A DNA stretch of 64,000 bases from assembly GCF_019393635.1 (NCBI RefSeq), contig NC_057861.1:54759532-54823531 (forward strand), given 5' to 3'. The position numbers and the translations under genes were made by a program. The stretch is from Dromiciops gliroides. Lineage: Eukaryota; Chordata; Mammalia; Microbiotheria; Microbiotheriidae. The notes beneath the pieces are model-generated. The model did no database searches, was not told the DNA's origin, and saw only the letters and a list, made by a program, of their open reading frames with translations. Each line of letters begins with the position of its first letter. Position 1 is the stretch's first letter. Of this stretch, positions 54,500 through 64,000 are shown piece by piece.

Positions 54500-55800
54500 G
54501 TAGTTTTAGAGTTGGGTACTGAGAGGGTAAGTGATCTGCTCAGGATCACACAGCCAGTATGTGTCAAGGGGAGGACTTGAATCCAGGTGTTCCTTTCTCA
54601 CTATGGTCAGCTCTATACTGGCCGTACCATCCTGTCTCTGGGAACAGATTCCTGCTCAAGGGCATCCCAAGATCACAGATTTAGAACTGGAAGGTATCTT
54701 GGGGATCACTGAGTCCAACTCCCTCATGGGGGAAAATGAGGCCCAGGGAGGCTAAGATTTGATCAAGGTCACACAGCTGGTAAGGCAGGATTTGAACACT
54801 GGTCTCCAAGTCAAGGGGCTTAATCCATTGGCCATACTGCCTTTAATGAAGTAGTTGGACACCACAACTGTTAAGGGCCCCTCCATTTCTCAAGTATTAT
54901 AGGATTCTTTACATGTTCTAGGGTGGATGCAAGCGAATACTCTCTCCCTCTGAAATATGGGGACCTTCCCCAGCTAGATCGCCATCCCTTACTTTCTCAC
55001 TGTCCCGTATCCATCTATATGCAAACGTGCATCAGAACACTCTCCCATGAAAACACACAACGCATACATATAGTGATGCAAACGGTGATGTAGATCACAC
55101 ACACAACCCACCTCACATCTGCTACCCAACTCTGCCAGTGGAGAGCCTCAGGCTAGGGGCCATTCACAATGCTCTTGCCTCTGATGTGCTCTGGGGCACC
55201 CAGGCCCTTCTTAGGGGCCTGGCTGTTAAGCAATCATCCCCCACTGAGGACCCCTCCAACTACCAGAGCTGCCTTCAGAGAGGCTGCCTGGTGCTGGGGT
55301 GGGGGAGGGGTCAGGAGGAGGAGTCCTTGGGGAGTCACACCTGAGCCAAGGTCCTTGGCCAGAGCCTCCCCATTTGGGCAGCTACTTCATCCCTTGTGGT
55401 CTCAACCAGTCTCCAGGTCACAATCAAGGGCAAACTGGACTGGGGGTGAACAGCAATTATCTCTTCCTCACCGTCTATCAACATCATTTCTTTGAGCCTT
55501 AGTGAAAGTTCTCACTTAGCTTCAGGCCCCCAACCCCCAGGGAAGCTGGAAGCTGGGTAATACCAGAGTCTCGGAAATAGGCTATTTACCATCATCATTA
55601 TTATCCCTCCTTAAGTGATTTCCCATCCATGCTCTCATTTAATTCTCAAGACAGCCAGAGAGGAGAACGAGGCAAGGATTGTTGACCCCATTTTGCACCC
55701 GGGAACACGAAATGAGAGAGGCAAGTAAATGACTTCCCCAGGGTCATGCAGCAAGCCAGTAGCCCAGCTGAAATTCGAACCCAGATCTCTTGACTGCCTG
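54500..55800. other. intergenic with MIR pieces
   Basis: MIR-like minus fragments at about 54520-54600, 54670-54850 and 55590-55770. 55130-55500 is unique, GC-richer, and lacks a recognisable exon. Confidence 0.5.
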
Positions 55801-56013
55801 ATTACCTTTTTTTTTTTTTTTTAGTGAGGCAATTGGGGTTAAGTGAATTGCCCAGGGTCACACAGCTAGTGTTAAGTGTCTGAGCCGGATTTGAACTCAG
55901 GTACTCCTGAATCCAAGGCCGGTGCTCTACGCACTGCAACACCTAGCTGCCCCCGATTACCTTTTCCTGGCTGAAATTCGAACCCAGATCTCTTGACTGC
56001 CTGATTACCTTTT
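55768..56013. repeat. ~43-bp direct duplication with a SINE in between
   Basis: GCTGAAATTCGAACCCAGAT-CTCTTGACTGCC-TGATTACCTTTT occurs at 55768-55811 and again at 55970-56013. The SINE sits at the end of the first copy. Confidence 0.9.
55811..55952 (-). mobile_element. marsupial SINE, short type
   Basis: Minus copy with small CORE deletions. GATTACCTTTT on both sides is its own target duplication. Confidence 0.9.
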
Positions 56014-56559
56014 CCAACCTCATACAGAAGTTGACGTTTTAGTCTCTGGCGCCATGCCCACTCCACTCACTCCCTCCCGAAACCCAGACCCCAGGAGAGA
56101 CACCAGACTCAGTCACTAGCCAGCCCCCTGACTCAGCCCCACCGCTGGTCTCTCGCTCTCTGTCCGCTGTTCCCTCCCTTGAGAGGGGGGAAGGGGGGGA
56201 TCTTCCTCCCACCTCAGATAACCCCGTTTGAGCCTGGCAGGCAAGGAGAGGGGAGCTGACTCAGGATCCAGACTCCCTTGCTCCCCGCCAAACTCCCTCC
56301 GCCCCCCCACCATGCTCTACCGCTCCCTCCCCAGACGGCGGGAATCCCAGCTCCTGCTTCCCCAAATTGGATAATTGGAGACAGAGGGTGTGTATGTGCA
56401 ACTTCCAAGTGTCTGAGTCTGGGAAAAACCTTTTTCTCTTCTTCCCCCTCCTCCTTGTCTCTACCTCTCAGTTGGGCACCTGGAGCTCCCCAGGAGCCAG
56501 GGGGACTGAGGTTGGGGGGGGGTGGCAGAAGGATCCCTTCTTCTTCCCACCGGATCCCA
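56014..56559. other. GC-rich unique sequence with AP-1 motifs
   Basis: Two exact TGACTCA motifs (near 56131 and 56257) in a purine/pyrimidine-skewed stretch. No exon is recognised. Confidence 0.45.
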
Positions 56560-57400
56560 GTCAAGCCCCTGGCTCGGGCAGTTGCAAGGGTCTGGGAAGG
56601 AAAACGTAGCCTCCAGAGGGGCTGCGGGCTGGGGTGCTAACAGGACGGCCCCTTCTCTCCTGCATGGGTGAACCCGTGTGCACCCTTCTTCCTAGGGACT
56701 GTAGCTTCGGGGGAAGGAACGCTGCCCCCCAACTCGCGCATAGGGAGGCCCACGTGCAGCCCCTCTCTCTAGGGGTTGCAGGAGGGGTGCGTGGAGGCTG
56801 AAGGGATCCCACATGTATCGACCCCCGTGCAGTGCACCCCTCTTTCTAGGGGCTGCAAGAGGGAGTACAGGGAGGCTGACGCCCCCTCCCTCATCCCTAC
56901 ACCGGTGGGCCCCTGTGTACCCCTCTCTTTATCCACACTCGGACTCCCGTGGCCTTCCCCTCGGTCTGGGGTTGGCCCGGCTCTGGGCCAGGCCCCCCGC
57001 GCCCCGCCAGCCGCAGCTCCAGGGCTGGGGCGCCCCCCCCCACTTGCGGCTGGGGCAGGACCCAGGCAGACGGAGGAGTCAGCTGGAGGGAGGCCCCTGT
57101 CTAGCGCTGGGAGCCGTCTGGCCGGCCGCTCCCCCGCCCTGCAGCTCCCCCTCCCCAGGAGGAGGGGGCGGGGTGCTGTCTGCACAGACCCGCCTTTTGT
57201 GAGCAGTGCCCGCCCCGGCACACAGAGGCCCCTGCCGGGCACCGGGCCAGGCCCCAAAATAGACTGCCCGCCCGCCACCCGGGAGCCCGGGCTCAGTCGG
57301 CTGCCCTGACCCCACCGCGGACTCTCCAGGCCGCCGCCGCCCTGGGCAGGGCCCTGGGCACCTGGGAGAAACCCTAGGGGCAAGGCAACAGGCTTGCGGG
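56560..57400. promoter_or_regulatory. CpG-rich block without recognised gene
   Basis: Visibly high GC with many CG dinucleotides and GC/KLF boxes (GGGGGCGGGG near 57166, CCCGCCCCGG near 57209). Open frames exist in several phases, as expected for GC-rich DNA, and none resembles a known protein. It could be a promoter of an unannotated transcript or an isolated CpG island. Confidence 0.5.
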
Positions 57401-57902
57401 TGTGCTCAAGGATCCATGTGCTCGCAGCTCTGCAGGAGCACACCCCCGTGCACATCTGCAAACCCTGGGATGCAATGTCCTCAGCTGAAAAATACAAGAC
57501 GATCTGTATGGGGCAGGCAGGCACGCACGTCTGCGGCCACAGCCCAGTGCTGCAGAGAGGGGAGCGAGCAAGCGCTGCCTGCGGACCCTGCCCCTAGTGC
57601 CAGCTCATCAAGTACTCGCTGGAAAATCGTGAACGAGGCCAATGGCCCATCTGAGCCTCAACTTCATCTTCTGCAAAATGGGGGCAGGGGCTGGCGGATT
57701 AGACACCAGGTTAAATCTCCTTTCGACTTCGGTGATCTCAGTATGGAAAGTTATAAACTATAAACATTTCTCAATGTTTATACAACCTCTATGTTTATAT
57801 GTGTTATACAACCGTGCACATACACCTCCAGGTTCTTTAACAAATAAAGTTAGAATAGATTTTAGAGGTTATCTAACCCAATCTCCTCCTTTTTAAAAAA
57901 AA

Positions 57903-58038
57903 TATATTTTTTTTTGGTGAGGCAATTTGGGTTAAGTGACTTGCCCAGGGTCACACAGCTAGTAAGTGTTAAGTATCTGAGGTCGAATTTGAACTCAGGT
58001 CCTCCTGAATCCAGGGCCGGTGCTCTATCCACTGCTCC
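57903..58038 (-). mobile_element. 5'-truncated marsupial SINE
   Basis: Minus copy missing its last ~15 bp of head. AATCTCCT is on both sides. Confidence 0.88.
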
Positions 58039-58039
58039 T

Positions 58040-59280
58040 AATCTCCTTTTGCAGAGGATGAACCTGAGGTCCATAGAGGTGAAATGATTTTCCCAGAGCA
58101 ACAAAGCAAATTAACTACAACTAAAATCTGCCCTCCCTGATTCCTGTCCTGGAGACATTACTAAATTTACCCCTACTGCCCCAACTACCCAAGCTTGGCC
58201 CCACCTGGGCCTCTCCCCTGTCCACCCTGCCCCACCCCCACCTCAAACAAACAAACAAACAAAAACCACACACCCTGTTTTTTAAAAGGCCTTCCTTATG
58301 AGGGGATGGAATTGTCCCTTCCACCCCTGGGCTCCTTCCACCCCTGGGCTCCCTTCTTTTGCTCAGACAGGAAAGGCTCCAGCATTGGTGCTCCCTCCTC
58401 CTTTGTCCCCCTCTCTCTGAAGTTGGGGAAGTATTGCCCATCTTCATGCTGCCCTTGACTTTTAAGGAGAGGAAGTTAGAAACTGGGGGGTGGGGTAAGG
58501 GAGGCAGGTAGGCAGGGCCCAGGAGCCACCTGGCATCGAGGTCTCAGAGCACTGGGGGAGGGCACAGGCAGGCACTGTCTGGGCCAGGCGCCAGGCAGCA
58601 GCTTCCCTGAAACTGGGCACAGCAAGCAGCTGAGTCAGTCTTCCGGCCCCACCTGGCCTGGGGCACTCTCGGGCAGGTGGGGCAGGGAAGGTGATGCCAG
58701 GGTGCAGGGGGGTATCCTCCTCCAACTCCTCAGCGTGTCCAAAGGCACATACAACCACACACTCTCATATATGTCTGCATGACACAGTAATACACTCAGA
58801 CGGACATAGCAGGGACATGGATTATATACACACATGGACACGCAATACAGATTCATGCCCATAGGTGAACGTTTACATGTACACATGAGTGCAAGTCAGG
58901 CCTGCTTACTTCTCTGTCCATGCACAAAGTATGCACCCATGCATGCAATAGTCTAGTCACTAGTTCACCCTTAGTCACAGAAATACATGTGTAACACACG
59001 AGCGCACATATTACACGTACACATTCATTTGTGTATGACACATGTGTGTATGACATCTCCCATTTTATATGACTTTACCAGTTACAGAGTGTTTGCTTGA
59101 CTTGTAACCACCCAGTGAGGTAGGTAGATTACAATTTCCATTTTAGGGAGGAAATCTGAGATTTGGAGGCAGAGTTAATAAGTGACAGGAGACCTGGGCC
59201 CAAGCCCAGTGATATACAACAAACACAGGTTTTAGTCCTTGGTCCCTCCCCTAGGCTTTCCTACACATCACAAATGACCT
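58040..59280. other. intergenic, GC-rich then CA-rich
   Basis: 58140-58720 is unique and GC-rich, with one TGAGTCA (near 58633). 58740-59045 is an irregular CA/TACA-rich stretch, followed by a MIR-like piece (59085-59215). No gene. Confidence 0.45.
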
Positions 59281-59285
59281 ATGAG

Positions 59286-59455
59286 GGGGCAGCTAGGTGG
59301 CACAGTGGATAAAGCACTGGCCCTGGATTCAGGAGGACCTGAGTTAAAATCCAGCCTCAGACACTTAACAATTGCTAGCTGTGTGACCTTGGGCAAGTCA
59401 CTTAACCCTCATTGCCCCGAAAAAAAACAAACAAAAAAACAACAAAAACAAAAAC
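59286..59455 (+). mobile_element. marsupial SINE, short type
   Basis: Plus full copy with an AAAC-rich tail. AAATGACCTATGAG on both sides is an exact target duplication. Confidence 0.93.
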
Positions 59456-59529
59456 AACCAAATGACCTATGAGGACCCAAACCAAGACACAGTCTTCTCT
59501 TCCCACCCCCACCCCTCAATCTCATAAAC

Positions 59530-59725
59530 TCATAGATTTAGAGCTTCCAGTTTGGAAGGGACCTTGGGGCCATCATCAAGTAAAAGCTCTTCATTTTATA
59601 GGTGGGGAAGTAGGCTCCAAGAGGTTAAGCAATTTGCTTAGGGCCACACAGCTAGGAAGCACCACAGGCAGGATTTGAACCCAGATCCTCATGACTCCAA
59701 GTTCAGTGCCTTCTATGATGTAGGC
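59530..59725 (-). mobile_element. ancient MIR-like SINE
   Basis: TTCATTTTATAGGTGGGGAA, GCCACACAGCTAGGAAG and GATTTGAACCCAGATCCTCA. The first unit of the neighbouring minisatellite starts just after it. Confidence 0.65.
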
Positions 59726-59750
59726 TGTCTCTCTAAGTAAGTGCCCACAG

Positions 59751-59954
59751 GAATTGGGCTTTGAGTCTACACTGCTCTCTTTCTCTCTCTTAGTGTCCTT
59801 GAGTTCTAAAGGGAATTGGGCTTTGAGTCTACACTGCATGCTCTCTCTTAGTGTCCATGGGTTCCAAAGAGAATTGGGCTTTGAATCTACACTGTTCTCT
59901 CTTTCTCTTTATATTCTTGGGTTCTAAAGGGAATTGGGCTTTGAGTCTACATTG

Positions 59955-59988
<34 letters not shown>

Positions 59989-60215
59989 GTGTCCTTGGGT
60001 TCTAAAGGGAATTGGGCTTTGAGTCTACACTGCATGCTGCCTCTCTTAGTGTCCATGGGTTCCAAAGAGAGTTGGGCTTTGAGTCTACACTGCACTCTCT
60101 CTCTCTCTTAGTGTCTTTGGGTTCTAAAGGGAATTGGGCTTTGAGTCTACACTGTATGCTGCCTCTCTTAGTGTCCATGGGTTCCAAAGAGAGTTGGGTT
60201 TTGAGTCAGGAGACC
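59751..60215. repeat. ~60-bp minisatellite with dimeric pattern
   Basis: Units starting GAATTGGGCTTTGAGTCTAC lie at 59751, 59813, 59871, 59931, 60009, 60069, 60131 and 60191 (spacing 58-78 bp). Unit ends come in two forms, GGTTCTAAAGG and GGTTCCAAAGAGA, largely alternating. The longer spacing is a CT expansion. Because 60 is a multiple of three, long frames appear on both strands; they are not genes. Confidence 0.93.
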
Positions 60216-60424
60216 TAGGTTTAAATGGGGGATCAAACAGTTATGAAGACTGTGATTATAATCCAGTCATTTAAACCTCTCTGAGCCTCAGTTTCCTCCC
60301 CTGCAAAATGAGGATAATTATTTTGACCTCCCAGGGAACTTGGAAAAAAGTGCTTGAAAGTGCCCTAGAAATGTGAGTGTTATTTTTATGATTCTTATCA
60401 TCATTGTCACCATATCCACCTCTG

Positions 60425-60590
60425 CCTTGGTTGTCCTTGGTTGGATGGCTGGCCCTGTGTGGCCCTGGCTGGTTATGGTTGGCCTGCATTGGCCCTGGTT
60501 GGCCATAATTGTCCCTGGTTGTCCCTGGTTGGCTGTGATAGGCCATAATTGTCCCTGGTTGGCCCTGGCTGGCCAAGCCTCTGGGCTTGC
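60425..60590. repeat. degenerate (TGGTTGGCCCTGG)n-type minisatellite
   Basis: Irregular repeats of TGGCC/TTGTCC CTGG TTGG elements. A 16-bp word, GGCCATAATTGTCCCT, occurs twice. Confidence 0.85.
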
Positions 60591-60984
60591 TCAGGTAGAC
60601 TCAGGGATGCTCCCATCTAGGCCCAGGTCTGCTCCCCAGGGAGAGGCAGGAGCTATGGATGCTTTCTCTGGAGCCATGAGGCCAGCACCCCTAGAGGGTT
60701 CCTCATGGCCTCCAGGGGGTCTCCTTGAGCCCAGAACCAAGCAAAACCCAGAGCTAGGAAGGGCATACCTGTCGGCTCCTTCCAGTGAACCCAGCTCCTT
60801 CCTGCTGTCACTCTGCCCTGTTTGCATCCAGACCCTTCTAACCAAGGTGACTCTATTTTCTCCATCAATATTAGACCAAAGTCTGATGGAAAGTCATTGA
60901 ACGTTAGGGCAAAAGGCATAGGATTAAGACCTTAAAGGCCAACTGAGTCCAACCTTCTAATTTTACAGGCCCAGAGTGGGAAAG

Positions 60985-61690
60985 CTGAATGCTCTGGAGG
61001 ATGGAGTACTGAGTCAGGAAGGCCTGGGTTCAAATTCTGCCTCAGACAACTCCTGAGTTGGGTAACCCTGGGAGAGTCACTTTCCCTTGCTAGGCCTCAG
61101 TTTCCTCATATGTAAAATGAAACGGTTGGACCCAATGACCTTTGTCTTCCAGCTTTATATCTGTGATTCCCTAAGTGATTTCCCAAGGATCATACAGGTA
61201 ATATAAGTAGAAGAGATGAGATGGGAACTTGAGCCTTCTGATGCCAGGGAGGTAGTGTGGGAAAGAGAAAGAACACAGGTCCTGGAACTTTCTGGGACAA
61301 AGTACCCCTTCCTGGGCCCTTATAAGAGGCAGTCAGGTGGCAAAGACTTGGACTTGATGTGAAGAAGACCTGAGTTGGAATCCTGCCTCAGCCCTGCCAC
61401 ATTAGCTGTGTGACCCTGGACAAGTCACTTAGATACTCAACCTCAATTTCCTCACCTGTAAAATGGGGATTCCCAATATTACCTATTGTCAAGGTTATTG
61501 TGAGGATCAAATCCAATAACCTATATAAACCTTAAAGGGCCCTGTAAATGCTAGTTGTCATCGTCATCGTTGTTATTATTACTTAATTGCTTTCAGCCTC
61601 AGTTTTCTCATCAGCAAAATGGGGATAATAATAGCTCTATGTCCCAGAGTTTTTGTGAGGATCCAGTGATAGAAACAAACCTTAAAAGGC
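60985..61690 (+). mobile_element. series of plus-strand MIR-type SINEs
   Basis: Three pieces: about 60985-61180, 61325-61570 (nearly complete, CTTATAAGAGGCAGTCAGGT to GTAAATGCTAGTTGTCATC), and 61570-61690 (3' half). Confidence 0.7.
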
Positions 61691-61696
61691 TATATT

Positions 61697-61757
61697 GGGG
61701 GCAGCTAGGTGGTGCAGTGGATAAAGCACCTGTCCTGGATTCAGGAGGACCTGAGTT
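61697..61757 (+). mobile_element. 3'-truncated marsupial SINE head
   Basis: Only the first ~60 bp (GGGGCAGCTAGGTGGTGCAG to CCTGAGTTTCC) is present, which is unusual, because reverse-transcribed copies normally lose the 5' side. Confidence 0.8.
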
Positions 61758-61879
61758 TCCCAGGGTGGTGCTTAACACAATACATGGCACATAGTCATGC
61801 TTTTTCATGCTCCTGAGGACTCTTTCAGCTCCAAATTGAGAATCTCGTGATAACGTGTCTATCATCATGAGGCTCTTTC

Positions 61880-62380
61880 CAATTCACTAGGTTGCTCAGC
61901 TTCAATCAGATTTCACTTTTGCTCAAACATCTTCTATGGCTCCCTACTGCCCAGAGGAGAAAATCTGAGGTCCTTCAGTCTGTCCCCGACCTGGTTTGTC
62001 TCCTCCCTCAGTTCCTTCTTTCAATGGTGAGAAAGAGCTTTTTCTTTCTTTATGTGTAGCCACCTTTGTTTTTGATGCTTTTCCATTCCTCCTGCCCCAT
62101 AAGCCCCTGATTTTGCTGACTTTGTACTTTTAGGCCTTTCTTTTCCTCTGCTTAGCAAAATCCCCATTCCTGCCTGCTTGCTGCCCTCAGTCTGTCCAGG
62201 CTGCTTTCAACCCTTGCCTCCGGAGCTAGGTGGTAGGCCAGGCCCCTGATCCCCACATCCCAGGGAGCATCAGGCAGAGCCCTGGAATAGGAACAGAGGA
62301 GGTGGGGGTGGTGCCTGCAGGGATTTCGGGGTTGGGGGTAGGGTGGGGGGAGAGGGCGGGGCAGGAGGATCAGCCAGAGG
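61880..62380. other. L2-like trace and unique sequence
   Basis: 61905-61995 reads like an L2 3' region (CTTCTATGGCTCCCTACTGC). The remainder is unassigned. Confidence 0.45.
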
Positions 62381-62580
62381 GAAGGTGTCTCTGGGAGGCA
62401 GACAGGCAGACAACCACCCACGGAGACAGACGGACACACACACACACACTGTCAGGCAGACACCCACCCACGGAGACTGAGACACACACGGAGACACCGA
62501 CAGACACACACAGACACAGAGACACACGTGTGCGTGCAGAGACAGATGTTCATACACACATTCAGACACACACAGGAGCC
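62380..62580. repeat. CA/CAGA-rich low-complexity tract with a direct repeat
   Basis: GGCAGACA(A/C)CCACCCACGGAGAC occurs at about 62397 (with an extra GGCAGACA before it) and again at about 62455, separated by (CA)n. Confidence 0.85.
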
Positions 62581-62990
62581 CTCATCTACAAAGGCTCCCC
62601 CCCCTTTCCCACAGGCTGTTTGGGAAGCTGCCTCTGCTGGTGTGTGGAGAGGCAGGAGGAACAGACAGAGCTGATGACTCAAGGCAGGGGTTGGGGGGGG
62701 ACTGGCCAGGCCAGGCCATCCTGTTCAAGGGGAGTCAGGGAGCAGAGCTGTTCAGGGGCCAGCTACAGGGGAAGAATGCTTCCCCAAACCCCCTCTTTAA
62801 ACCCCTTCTCCATCCACCACCCTGGGAAACTCAGACGTTGGATGAATAAAGGTCTATTGGACAGTAGCTGCTGGGGGGATGGGGAGGGTTGTGTGGCTAC
62901 AGCTCTCCTTCAGTATTCTCTTCTCCTCCCACGGACCTAGGGGTCCTAGGTTCCCAGGGTCCACTGACATAGGTGGTTATACTCATTCTT
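62580..62990. other. unique sequence, no gene
   Basis: No repeat or exon is recognised. Confidence 0.4.
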
Positions 62991-63143
62991 TTTTTTTTTT
63001 TTTTTTTGGCAGGGCAATGAGGGTTAAGTGACTTGCCCAGGGTCACACAGCTAGTAAGTGTCAAGTGTTTGATGCCGGATTTGAGCTCAGGTCTTCCTGA
63101 ATCCAGGGCCGGTGCTTTATCCACTATGCCATCTGGCTGCCCC
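62991..63143 (-). mobile_element. marsupial SINE, short type
   Basis: Minus full copy. GGTTATACTCATTCTT on both sides is an exact target duplication. Confidence 0.93.
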
Positions 63144-63329
63144 GGTTATACTCATTCTTAGAAAGAAAGCTAATTTCCCATGGCTTCATGGGATTCCAGG
63201 AACATTCTGAAGATGACTCATTTTTATGTTTTATAGTTTACAAAGAAAGCATTTCTCCCAGAAGAAACCCTGAAAGGCAGGTGAATTAAATGTTTGCCCC
63301 AATTTTACATATGGGACACTGAGGCCCAG

Positions 63330-63780
63330 CGAGGTTAAAGTGTGTAATGATATTAATAATAATAACAATAGTTGACATCTATCTGACCCTATAAGATTTG
63401 CAAAGTGTTATATACACAGTATCTAATTCAATCCATGTACAACAACCCCTTGAAGTGGGTACTATCATCATGCCCATTTTGCAGATAAAGAAACTGAGAC
63501 TCATCAAGGCTGAATGACTTACCCAAGGCAACACAACCATGGAAATGTCAGAGACAGGCCATCCTGTCTCTCTAATCCAGTGCTTTTCCCCCCACATCAC
63601 AGCACTTTTTTTCTTCTTTTTTTTCACAGTGCTTTTTTCTCAATTAGTCAAACAGTCAACATGCATTTATTAGATGCTTACTATGGGCCAGGCATTGTAC
63701 TGAGGACTGCGGACACAAAGAAAGGCAAAAAACATGGTCTCTGACCTCAAGGAATTTATAGTCTATTGGGGGAGACAGCA
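63330..63780. mobile_element. two old CORE/MIR-type SINE copies
   Basis: 63330-63600 is a minus MIR (GCCCATTTTGCAGATAAAGA, ACTTACCCAAGGCAACACAA). 63645-63780 reads AACATGCATTTATTAGATGC, GGGCCAGGCATTGTACTGAG, CTCAAGGAATTTATAGTCTA. Confidence 0.7.
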
Positions 63781-64000
63781 TATCTCTCATCAGAAAATCA
63801 ACACCAACATGCACATACTCATCTAGATGCACCAAACATACACACACACACAAATACATGTACACAGTTGTAGAAGTTGGGGCTTGAGCCTGTTGGTGTA
63901 CAAAAAAAGGGTTGGAACAGATAAGGGAATGAATGCAGTGCCCAAAGGGAGAAGTGCTTCATTGGGAAAAAACTCCTAGACTCCTGGCCTCTTGGAACTG

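Noticed and set aside
56769..57524. 251-codon frame on the minus strand in the CpG-rich block
   Set aside because: GC-rich DNA rarely contains stops. Overlapping frames on + are equally open, and no known domain or splice pattern appears.
59591..60187. Open frames on both strands over the 60-bp repeat
   Set aside because: The period is a multiple of three, so any stop-free unit stays open; both strands are open at once.

Overview
This is a window of mammalian nuclear DNA, almost certainly from a marsupial (species not assigned). The evidence is one clear GADD45B ortholog in a background of recurring short tRNA-derived SINEs. These have a GGGGCAGCTAGGTGGC head and occur dozens of times in both orientations, a pattern I associate with metatherian genomes. 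Older MIR/CORE-type SINEs, L2 3' ends, a HAL1/L1-type LINE, hAT MITEs and endogenous LTR elements are also present. Gene density is very low: GADD45B is the only protein-coding gene I can support.

Layout. 1-14.4 kb: repeat-rich intergenic DNA with a triple SINE insertion, an 85-bp higher-order minisatellite, a degenerate array of about 33-35 bp units, a solo LTR seated inside a CTTT/CCTT microsatellite, and a 1.67-kb ORF1-only LINE bounded by a 14-bp target duplication. 14.4-18.1 kb: a complete non-autonomous LTR retrotransposon/ERV (copy A, + strand). 18.1-23 kb: SINEs, a second array built on the same ~33-35 bp unit, and a 27-C run. 22.96-26 kb: CpG island, TATA/CCAAT promoter and the four-exon GADD45B gene (+ strand, 160 aa). 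26-42.5 kb: intergenic, with an AP-1/octamer pair, minus-strand LINE tails, a 340-bp polypyrimidine tract, a near-consensus p53 site and a nested LTR/SINE insertion. 42.56-46.30 kb: ERV copy B, minus strand, split into a SINE and with identical LTRs. 46.3-64 kb: L2, hAT, SINEs, a GC-rich CpG block without a recognised gene, and two minisatellites.

How it fits together. GADD45B is a stress- and NF-kappaB-induced regulator of the MEKK4/MKK7-p38/JNK pathway and of the cell cycle. It lies between two inverted ~3.7-kb ERV copies. Each LTR carries a near-consensus CTCF-type motif, and the motifs of the two copies point away from each other. The most unusual element is this ERV family. It has LTRs, a candidate primer-binding site and a polypurine tract but no visible pol, and carries one ~292-codon ORF I cannot assign, with two N-terminal hydrophobic segments and a proline-rich middle. 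Coordinates of SINEs are good to a few bases. Family names are from memory and have not been checked against a repeat library.
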